Positions 57,407 to 64,000 of a stretch of DNA of 64,000 bases are shown here, piece by piece. Position 1 is the stretch's first letter. Every line of letters begins with the position of its first letter. The stretch is taken from the NCBI RefSeq assembly GCF_007559435.1, contig NZ_VMBP01000004.1, positions 62,001 to 126,000 on the forward strand. The letters run 5' to 3'. Below the pieces are notes generated by a model. That model ran no database searches and was not told the DNA's origin. It saw nothing but the letters and a program-made list of their open reading frames with translations. The translations under genes and the position numbers were made by a program. This stretch comes from Ancylobacter moscoviensis. GTDB taxonomy: Bacteria > Pseudomonadota > Alphaproteobacteria > Rhizobiales > Xanthobacteraceae.

Positions 57407-58579
57407 ATGGCGGTGGCCGGGGCGGAGCCGCGCGCGCCATGGGCGTCGAGAGCGGAGGATAGTCGTGGCCGGCTTTATCCGGAGCCGGGCGCCGATGCGC
57501 GCAGTGCTTTTCGGCGCGATGCCGATCGCATCATCCATTCCAGCGCCTTCCGCCGTCTCGCCTACAAGACGCAGGTCTTCTCCTATCACGAGGGAGACCA
57601 TTACCGCACGCGCCTGACCCATACGCTGGAGGTGGTGCAGGTCGCCCGCTCCATCGCCCGTGCGCTGGGCCTCGACGAGGATCTGAGCGAGGCGCTGGCG
57701 CTGGCGCATGATCTCGGCCATCCGCCCTTCGCCCATGCCGGCGAGCGCGTTCTTGATGCCTGCATGCGTACCTATGGCGGCTTCGATCACAATGCCCAGT
57801 CGCTGCGCGTCGTGACCCGACTGGAAAACCGCTATCCCGATTTCGACGGGCTGAACCTCTCCTGGGAGGTTCACGAGGGCATCGTGAAGCACAACGGCCC
57901 GCAGCAGGCGCCGTTGCCGCACGCCATCGAGGTGCATGCCGAGCGGCAGGACCTGTGGCTGTGGAGCTGGCCATCGGCCGAGGCGCAGGTCGCCGCCATC
58001 GCCGACGACATCGCCTATGACGTGCACGATCTCGACGACGGGCTGCGTGCCGACCTGTTCGGGATCGATGAGCTGAAGGACCTGCCGCTGGTCGGCGCCA
58101 TCATCGCCGGCATCGAGGAGCGCTGGCCGGGCCTCGACCGCTCGCGTTTCATCCATGAGCTCGGGCGCCGCATGATCACGGCGCTCATCGCCGACGTGGT
58201 GGGCGAGGCGCACCGGCGCATTTCTGCGGCCGGTCCTTCGAGTGCGGATGATATTCGCCGACTCGGCCGGCCGATGGTCGGCTTCTCGGCCGGGACGGCC
58301 GAGGCGGAGAGGGCCATCAAGTCCTTCCTGTTTCCCCGGATGTATCGTCATCCGCGTGTGGTGCGGACCATGGAAGCGGCCGGCGATGTCGTGCGTGAGC
58401 TGTTCGAGCGCTACATGGCGGACACCGACGCGCTGCCGCCGGAATGGCGTGCCAGCGTCGAAGGCCGGACGGAGGCGGCGCGGGCGCGTCGTATCGCCGA
58501 TTTTCTGGCCGGGCAGACCGACCGCTATGCGCTCGCCGAGCATGCCCGTCTCTTTGACAGGGCAGCGGAACTGCGGTAG
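57407..58579 (+). CDS. dgt: dGTP triphosphohydrolase-like HD-domain protein
   Basis: A 390-residue HD-superfamily enzyme: [20 protein letters not shown], then the metal-binding H...HD...D in [36 protein letters not shown] and later [15 protein letters not shown]. This is the family of deoxyguanosinetriphosphate triphosphohydrolase-like type 2 proteins, which strip triphosphate from dNTPs. AGGGAG precedes ATG 57407. It is followed by argS (46-base gap) on the same strand. Confidence 0.92.
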   Translation: MAVAGAEPRAPWASRAEDSRGRLYPEPGADARSAFRRDADRIIHSSAFRRLAYKTQVFSYHEGDHYRTRLTHTLEVVQVARSIARALGLDEDLSEALALAHDLGHPPFAHAGERVLDACMRTYGGFDHNAQSLRVVTRLENRYPDFDGLNLSWEVHEGIVKHNGPQQAPLPHAIEVHAERQDLWLWSWPSAEAQVAAIADDIAYDVHDLDDGLRADLFGIDELKDLPLVGAIIAGIEERWPGLDRSRFIHELGRRMITALIADVVGEAHRRISAAGPSSADDIRRLGRPMVGFSAGTAEAERAIKSFLFPRMYRHPRVVRTMEAAGDVVRELFERYMADTDALPPEWRASVEGRTEAARARRIADFLAGQTDRYALAEHARLFDRAAELR

Positions 58580-58625
58580 CGCCAGCCACCCCTTGTCGGG
58601 CCTGCCGTGCCGGGAGTTTTCCAAA

Positions 58626-60392
58626 ATGAACCTGTTCGCGATCTTCGCCGATCACGTCCGCGATGCCGTCGGCCAGCTTATCGCCGAGGGCGCCGTGCCC
58701 GCCGGCATCGATACGGCGCGCGTGGTGGTCGAGCCGCCGCGCGATCCCAGCCATGGCGACCTCGCCACCAACGCGGCGATGGTGCTGGCCAAGGATGCGG
58801 GCCTGAAGCCGCGCGATCTCGCCGAGAAGCTCGTTGCCCGGCTGGTGACCCTGCCCGGCGTGGCGAAGGTGGATGTCGCCGGCCCCGGCTTCATCAACAT
58901 CGCGCTCGATGCGTCCTATTGGCCGCGCGTGGTCGCCGCCGTGCTCGAGGCGGGGAGCGGCTATGGCCGCACGGATGCCGGCGCCGGACAAGCGATCAAT
59001 GTGGAATATGTCTCCGCGAACCCGACCGGACCCATGCATGTCGGCCATTGCCGGGGCGCCGTATTCGGTGATGCGCTGGCGAACCTTCTGGCTTTCGCCG
59101 GCTGGAAGGTGACGCGCGAGTACTACATCAACGACGCCGGTGCGCAGGTCGACGTGCTCGCCCGTTCGGCCTTCCTGCGCTACCGCGAGGCGCTGGGGGA
59201 GGCGATCTCGATTCCCGAGGGGCTCTATCCCGGCGACTATCTCGTTCCGGTCGGCAAGGCGCTGGTGACGAAGTACGGCCGCACCCTGCTCGACAAGCCC
59301 GAGAACGAATGGCTGCCGCTGGTGCGCGACGTTTCGATCGACGCAATGATGGCGATGATCCGCGGCGACCTTGCCGCGCTCAACATCCATCACGAGGTTT
59401 TCTTCTCCGAGCGCACGCTGCACGCCCGGCCGAACGGCGCGCCGAGCATCATCGACCGCATGATGGAGAGCCTGCGCGCCCGCGATCTCGTTTATGAAGG
59501 CCGCCTGCCGCCGCCGAAGGGCCAGCCCGTCGAGGACTGGGAGGACCGCGAGCAGACGCTGTTCCGCGCTATGCAGTTCGGCGACGACGTCGACCGTCCG
59601 CTGATGAAGTCGGATGGCGCCTACACCTATTTCGCGGCCGATATCGCCTATCACAAGGACAAGTTCGATCGCGGTTTCAAGCGCATGATCGACGTCTGGG
59701 GCGCCGATCATGGCGGCTACGTCAAGCGCATGCAGGCGGCGGTGAAGGCGGCCACGAACGGCGAGGGCAGCCTCGACGTCGAGCTGTGCCAGCTCGTGCG
59801 GCTGTTGCGGAACGGCGAGCCGGTGAAGATGTCGAAGCGGGCGGGGGACTTCGTGACCCTGCGCGACGTGGTCGACGAGGTGGGCCGCGACGCGGTGCGC
59901 TTCATGATGATCAACCGCAAGAACGATGCGGTGCTCGACTTCGATCTCGCCAAGGTGATCGAGCAGACGCGCGACAACCCGGTCTTCTACGTCCAGTACG
60001 CCCATGCCCGGGCGAGCTCGATCCTGCGCAACGCGAAGGAGGCTTTCGCGGACCTGCCGGACGCGGCATCCGCCTTCGCCGGCGAGGACCTGACGCTGCT
60101 GAGCGACGAGGGGGAGATCACCCTCATCAAGCAGATCGCCAGCTATCCGCGGATCATCGAGCAGGCGGCGGTCGCCCGCGAGCCGCACCGGCTGGCCTTC
60201 TACCTCTATGAGCTCGCCAGCGCCCTGCATGCACAGTGGAATCGCGGGAAAGACCTGCCACATTTACGCTTCATTATCGAAGATGATCGAAAGTCAACCT
60301 ACGCGCGGCTGGCGCTTGTGCACGCAGTCGCGCTGATCATCGCTTCGGGACTTTCCGTTCTTGGGGTCGATGCTCCCAAAGAAATGCGGTGA
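58626..60392 (+). CDS. argS: Arginyl-tRNA synthetase
   Basis: Class I synthetase of 588 residues: N-terminal Add1-type domain (residues 1-100), HIGH-type motif HVGH in [38 protein letters not shown], the KMSKS counterpart KMSKRAG in [17 protein letters not shown], and a C-terminal anticodon-binding domain with the conserved [14 protein letters not shown]. Charges tRNA-Arg. Normal length. Confidence 0.97.
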   Translation: MNLFAIFADHVRDAVGQLIAEGAVPAGIDTARVVVEPPRDPSHGDLATNAAMVLAKDAGLKPRDLAEKLVARLVTLPGVAKVDVAGPGFINIALDASYWPRVVAAVLEAGSGYGRTDAGAGQAINVEYVSANPTGPMHVGHCRGAVFGDALANLLAFAGWKVTREYYINDAGAQVDVLARSAFLRYREALGEAISIPEGLYPGDYLVPVGKALVTKYGRTLLDKPENEWLPLVRDVSIDAMMAMIRGDLAALNIHHEVFFSERTLHARPNGAPSIIDRMMESLRARDLVYEGRLPPPKGQPVEDWEDREQTLFRAMQFGDDVDRPLMKSDGAYTYFAADIAYHKDKFDRGFKRMIDVWGADHGGYVKRMQAAVKAATNGEGSLDVELCQLVRLLRNGEPVKMSKRAGDFVTLRDVVDEVGRDAVRFMMINRKNDAVLDFDLAKVIEQTRDNPVFYVQYAHARASSILRNAKEAFADLPDAASAFAGEDLTLLSDEGEITLIKQIASYPRIIEQAAVAREPHRLAFYLYELASALHAQWNRGKDLPHLRFIIEDDRKSTYARLALVHAVALIIASGLSVLGVDAPKEMR

Positions 60393-60484
60393 GCGCGTCG
60401 CGCGACGGATCGTTCGACCTGCCGCCGCCGCAAGGCCGCCCTCCGGGCGGTTATCGATAACGCGCTGCGAACAGGTTCTGTGAA

Positions 60485-62284
60485 ATGGGCAACGACACCA
60501 TGCGCAATCGGCAGGAAGTTCCGGCCGAGGATCCGCTCGCCGAACTTGCCCGTATGATGGGGCAGGAAGACGAGTTTGCCGATCTGCTGCGCCAGTCTCA
60601 GGCGGCGCGCCGTCCGGCGACTCCTGCGTCCCGTGCGCCGCAGCCGGCTGCGCCTCCGCCGCGCCCCGTTGCTCCGCGCGCGCCTGCTGAAGCCGGACGT
60701 CCGGCGCCGGGCTCGTTCGCCGCGCTTGCCGCCGAAGTCTATAGCGAGGGCACCCATCGCCCGGCATCCCCGCCGCCGCGTCCGCCCGAGCGCCCCGTCG
60801 CGGAGCGTCCCGCCGAGCCGCGTGCGCCGCTGGCTCGTGCCCCGGAACCGCGTCCCGCCGAGCCTCGTGCGCCCTATGTGCCGCCGCGTCCGCAGCCGAC
60901 CGAGCCGCGCCGTCCCGCGCCTTCGGCATCGTTCGACAGCGAGCAGTTCTCCGACAACATCGCCGACGCGGTCTCGCGCGCTCTGGGCCAGCCTTTCGAT
61001 CCGGCGGCGCCGTCGCCGCGTTCGCAGGCTCGCGCCGAAACCCCGCGTCCCGATGCCCCGCGCGCTGAAGCGCCTCGTGCCGAGACACCCCGGGTCGAGG
61101 ATGCGCCCCGTGCGGCTGCCGCGCGGGGCGAAGCTGAAGAGGGCGCTCCGCCCGAGGCGCGTCTTCCGTCCTGGATGGCCCGTTCCGCCGCTGCCGCGCG
61201 TGCGGCCGAGGCGCCGGCCTCCGCCCCCTCGGCCACTGCCCGAGGGCAGGCGCCGCGCCCCGGTCAGGCCTTCGAGCCGGACGAGGACGCCTATGATTAT
61301 GGACGCTCCGCCGCTGATTACGATGACGGCGACGCGGGCGAGCCGGATTCCTACGAGGTTTACGAGGTCGACGAAGACCTGCCGCGGCGCGGGCGTCGCC
61401 GGCTGCTTCTGGTCGGTGTGGCCGTCATTGCCCTCGTCGCCGCCGGCGCCGGTGCCATCATGTTCCTGTCCGGGCCGAAGGGCACGCAGGTGGCGAGCGG
61501 TGAGCCGCCGGTGATCCGGGCCGACCAGGGGCCGAACAAGGTCGTGCCGAGCCAGCCGGTTCAGGAGCCGACGAGCGACGGTCAGAAGCTCATCTATGAT
61601 CGCGTGGGCGGCAGCCCGACGACGGGCAATGAGCAGGTGGTCTCCAGCGAGGAGCAGCCGGTCGACGTTTCGCAGGCTGCCCAGCCGCAGCCGCGCGTGA
61701 TCCAGACGGCGCCGCCCGCCGCCACGCCGGCCAACGCCGCCGAGCCGAAGCGTGTGCGTACGCTCACCGTCCGGGCGGATGGCACCATCGTAGAGGACGG
61801 CACCGATTCCGCCCCGACTCCCGTCGCCGCCGCTCCGGTCCAGTCTTCCGCGCAGCCGACGGTTTCGGCGCCGATCCCGCTGAACTCGGGCACGGGTGAG
61901 CCGGTGTCCACCGATCCGACGCCGCTCGCCTCCACGCCGTCCATCGTCGATAACGTTTCGGCCAATTCGCAGCCGGCGCGTGTGGCGACGGCGCCGACCC
62001 CTGCTCCAGCGGCGACGTCTACGCCGGCTCCGGCGGGCAACTATGTCGTTCAGATCGCGTCGGTCCGTTCGGAGGCGGAGGCCCAGTCGACCTGGCGCTC
62101 GATGCAGTCGAAGTATCCCGGCATTCTCGGCAATCAGCCCTTTGCCGTCCGCCGCGCCGATCTCGGCGACCGTGGCGTCTATTATCGCGCCCAGGTAGGT
62201 TCGTTCAGCTCTCGCGACGGTGCGGTGGCTCTCTGCGAGGCGCTGCGTGCGCAGGGCGGCGACTGCATGGTTCAGCGTAACTGA
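60485..62284 (+). CDS. SPOR-domain membrane protein
   Basis: A 599-residue protein: a long Pro/Arg/Ala-rich cytosolic region (about 35-295), one membrane helix (about 305-330, LLLVGVAVIALVAAGAGAIM), a low-complexity periplasmic linker, and a C-terminal SPOR domain (GNYVVQIASVRSEAEAQSTW ... GVYYRAQVGSFSSRDGAVAL). SPOR domains bind denuded glycan strands at the division septum, so a septal role is likely. It lies between argS and nagZ, a conserved Rhizobiales order. Confidence 0.9.
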   Translation: MGNDTMRNRQEVPAEDPLAELARMMGQEDEFADLLRQSQAARRPATPASRAPQPAAPPPRPVAPRAPAEAGRPAPGSFAALAAEVYSEGTHRPASPPPRPPERPVAERPAEPRAPLARAPEPRPAEPRAPYVPPRPQPTEPRRPAPSASFDSEQFSDNIADAVSRALGQPFDPAAPSPRSQARAETPRPDAPRAEAPRAETPRVEDAPRAAAARGEAEEGAPPEARLPSWMARSAAAARAAEAPASAPSATARGQAPRPGQAFEPDEDAYDYGRSAADYDDGDAGEPDSYEVYEVDEDLPRRGRRRLLLVGVAVIALVAAGAGAIMFLSGPKGTQVASGEPPVIRADQGPNKVVPSQPVQEPTSDGQKLIYDRVGGSPTTGNEQVVSSEEQPVDVSQAAQPQPRVIQTAPPAATPANAAEPKRVRTLTVRADGTIVEDGTDSAPTPVAAAPVQSSAQPTVSAPIPLNSGTGEPVSTDPTPLASTPSIVDNVSANSQPARVATAPTPAPAATSTPAPAGNYVVQIASVRSEAEAQSTWRSMQSKYPGILGNQPFAVRRADLGDRGVYYRAQVGSFSSRDGAVALCEALRAQGGDCMVQRN

Positions 62285-62303
62285 TCCGGCGGCGTTTCCC
62301 GAC

Positions 62304-63332
62304 ATGAGCCAGTCCACGGCGCCGCGCGCCTTCATTACCGGGTGCGCCGGCACCTTCTTCACGCCCGACGAGGTCGACTTCCTGCGGGAAGCCGCCCCTT
62401 GGGGGCTGATCCTGTTCCGCCGCAATGTCGAGGCGCCGGCGCAGGTAGCCGCGCTGGTCAATGCCTTCCGCGCCATCGTCGGGCGCGAGGATGCGCCGGT
62501 GCTGATCGATCAGGAAGGCGGGCGGGTGCAGCGCCTCGGGCCGCCGCACTGGCCGGTCTACCCGCCGGCGGAAGTGTTCGCCCGCCGCGCCGAGGCTGGC
62601 GATCCGCAGGCTGCGGCGACCGCGGCGCGGCTCGGCGCGCGGCTGATGGCGACCGACCTCGCGGCCGTCGGCATCAATGTGGATTGCGTTCCCTGTGCCG
62701 ATCTCCGCCTGCCGGAGGGCCATGGCATCATCGGCGACCGGGCCTATGGTTCGACGCCCGTGCAGGTCGCGGCGCTCGCCCGTGCGGCGGCGGAAGGGCT
62801 GATGAGCGGTGGTGTCCTGCCGGTTCTCAAGCACATTCCCGGCCATGGCCGTGCGCGTGCCGACAGCCATGAGAGCCTGCCGGTCGTCGAGACGTCGCGG
62901 GCGGAACTGGAGGCCACGGACTTCGAGCCGTTCCGCCTGCTGGCGGACCTGCCGCTCGGCATGACGGCGCATGTCGTCTACACGGCGATAGACCCGGACC
63001 GTCCGGCGACGACGTCGAAGCGCGTGATCGACGAGATCATCCGCGGCCATATCGGTTTCGATGGCGCGCTGATGAGCGACGATCTCTCCATGGGCGCCCT
63101 TGCCGGCTCGCTGGCCAGCCGGGCCGAGGCCTCCTTCGCCGCCGGCTGCGACCTCGCGCTTCACTGCAACGGCCGCATCGACGAGATGCGCGAAGTGGCG
63201 TCGCGCTCGCCGGTACTGGAGGGGGAGGCGGCACGACGCTGCGCTGCGGCCCTCGCGCGGATCGCGCCGGTCGAGGAAATGGTGCTGAGCGAGGCACGCG
63301 CGCGTTTTTCGGATATGATCGCGGCGTCCTGA
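62304..63332 (+). CDS. nagZ: Beta-N-acetylhexosaminidase NagZ
   Basis: A 342-residue GH3 enzyme: GLILFRRNVEAPAQVAALVN, the substrate motif LIDQEGGRVQRLGPP, KHIPGHGRARADSHESLP with the catalytic His loop, and the Asp nucleophile in GALMSDDLSMGAL. It removes N-acetylglucosamine from 1,6-anhydro-muropeptides during cell-wall recycling in the cytosol. The start MSQSTAPR (62304) lies 19 bases past the SPOR gene; the open frame upstream overlaps it. Confidence 0.94.
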   Translation: MSQSTAPRAFITGCAGTFFTPDEVDFLREAAPWGLILFRRNVEAPAQVAALVNAFRAIVGREDAPVLIDQEGGRVQRLGPPHWPVYPPAEVFARRAEAGDPQAAATAARLGARLMATDLAAVGINVDCVPCADLRLPEGHGIIGDRAYGSTPVQVAALARAAAEGLMSGGVLPVLKHIPGHGRARADSHESLPVVETSRAELEATDFEPFRLLADLPLGMTAHVVYTAIDPDRPATTSKRVIDEIIRGHIGFDGALMSDDLSMGALAGSLASRAEASFAAGCDLALHCNGRIDEMREVASRSPVLEGEAARRCAAALARIAPVEEMVLSEARARFSDMIAAS

Positions 63333-63351
63333 ACGCCAGCCGCGGTCTGCC

Positions 63352-64000
63352 ATGGTTCAAAGCCAGTTCTCGTTCGAAGCGGATGCCGTGCGCCAGGCGG
63401 GCGATCCCGCGCTGGTGGTCGACGTCGACGGCTTCGAAGGACCGCTGGACCTGCTGCTGGCGCTGGCGCGCACGCAGAAGGTGGACCTCTCGCGGATCTC
63501 CATCCTCGAACTTGCCGAGCAGTATCTGCACTTCGTCGACGAGGCGCGGCGCATAAGGCTGGAACTCGCCGCCGACTACCTGGTCATGGCGGCCTGGCTC
63601 GCCTATCTGAAATCGCGCCTGCTGTTGCCGGACCCTCCGAAGGAGGAGGGGCCGAGCGCTTCCGAACTCGCGGCTGATCTCGCCGAGCGGCTGCGCCGGC
63701 TGGAGCGCATCCGCGCCGCCGCCGCCCATCTCGCCACCCGCGACCGTATCGGCCACGAGGTCTTCCCGCGTGGCGCCCCGGAGCCGCTGGTGCCTTCCGG
63801 CCCGGTGGTCTACGAGGCGACGCTTTATGACCTGCTCGCCGCCTACGGTGCCCAGCGCCAGAAGATGGCGCTTTCCCATGTGCGCTTCGCCCCGCGCAAC
63901 GTCATCTCGCTGGCCGATGCGCGCGAGCGGCTGGAGCGGCTGATCGGCCGGCTGGCGCTGCACGGCGAGTGGGCGCGGCTCGACGGTTTTCTGCTGAACT
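63352..64000 (+). CDS. scpA: Segregation and condensation protein A, partial
   Basis: ATG at 63352, 19 bases after the nagZ stop, runs off the right edge with 216 codons visible. VDGFEGPLDLLLALARTQKV, DLSRISILELAEQYLHFVDE and ADYLVMAAWLAYLKSRLLLP are the classical N-terminal kleisin domain of ScpA, followed by the acidic linker and RIGHEVFPRGAPEPL. ScpA bridges SMC heads with ScpB in chromosome condensation. The C-terminus is outside the window. Confidence 0.94.
   Translation, partial: MVQSQFSFEADAVRQAGDPALVVDVDGFEGPLDLLLALARTQKVDLSRISILELAEQYLHFVDEARRIRLELAADYLVMAAWLAYLKSRLLLPDPPKEEGPSASELAADLAERLRRLERIRAAAAHLATRDRIGHEVFPRGAPEPLVPSGPVVYEATLYDLLAAYGAQRQKMALSHVRFAPRNVISLADARERLERLIGRLALHGEWARLDGFLLN

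Noticed and set aside
60299-62476. Minus-strand open frame of 725 codons opposite the SPOR gene
   Set aside because: Arg/Gly-rich translation produced by the Pro/Ala-rich coding strand; no start context.

Overview
The window reads as a chromosomal segment of a GC-rich alphaproteobacterium of the order Hyphomicrobiales (Rhizobiales). The placement rests on gene content: a PopZ-type polar organizer protein, an ExoR-like Sel1 protein, an HWE-family histidine kinase, and the run erpA-dgt-argS-SPOR-nagZ-scpA. A Xanthobacteraceae-type genus such as Ancylobacter or Starkeya is a guess that only a database comparison could settle.

Layout. (1) Positions 1-4423: a polar amino-acid/opine-type ABC importer operon with a downstream FAD oxidoreductase cut by the window edge, and a divergent LysR regulator. 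(2) 4432-6205: a decayed LTXXQ-type fragment, a small membrane protein and an orphan HWE kinase. (3) 6262-15754: a long minus-strand operon with a polyamine-type ABC importer, a DeoR regulator, an S33-type hydrolase, a small-molecule kinase and a class III aminotransferase of the phospho-lyase type, plus a divergent SDR. (4) 16163-24236: a tandem-domain Lrp regulator facing a catabolic operon (small membrane ORF with a frameshift, NCS1 permease, luciferase-like monooxygenase, flavin reductase, EthD protein, aldehyde dehydrogenase, amidohydrolase), with an FNR/FixK-like box between them. (5) 24370-26164: debris, namely a multihaem/TPR-type pseudogene with an internal deletion, an AraC N-terminal fragment and an AT-rich tract. 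(6) 26165-40076: an accessory catabolic island with a GntR regulator, sugar-acid style enzymes, a second ABC importer, a second luciferase-like/flavin-reductase pair, and the tetronate enzymes OtnC, LtnD and OtnK. (7) 40080-40451: more debris (possible transposase end, frameshifted NrsF C-terminus). (8) 40481-64000: mostly core genome, with a GGDEF protein, tRNA-Asn, an MsbA-like exporter, tRNA-Cys, an isoaspartyl methyltransferase-like protein, TolC, PopZ, ValS, MgtC, IlvD, ExoR-like, XthA, MTA/SAH nucleosidase, ErpA, Dgt, ArgS, SPOR protein, NagZ and ScpA (cut by the edge).

How the genes work together. The accessory half holds four separate uptake-plus-catabolism modules, each with its own regulator. 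The most notable are the two modules that each couple a transporter to a two-component flavin monooxygenase. In the island a 16-base sequence occurs identically in the control region of the main minus-strand operon (36174-36189) and, inverted, in the otnC/ltnD divergent promoter (36924-36939). A weaker relative lies ahead of the GntR gene, suggesting one regulon under that regulator. The 6262-15754 operon pairs a kinase with a phospho-lyase-type aminotransferase, which suggests breakdown of an amino alcohol or hydroxy-amino acid through a phosphorylated intermediate that could be sensed by the DeoR protein. All substrate assignments are inference.
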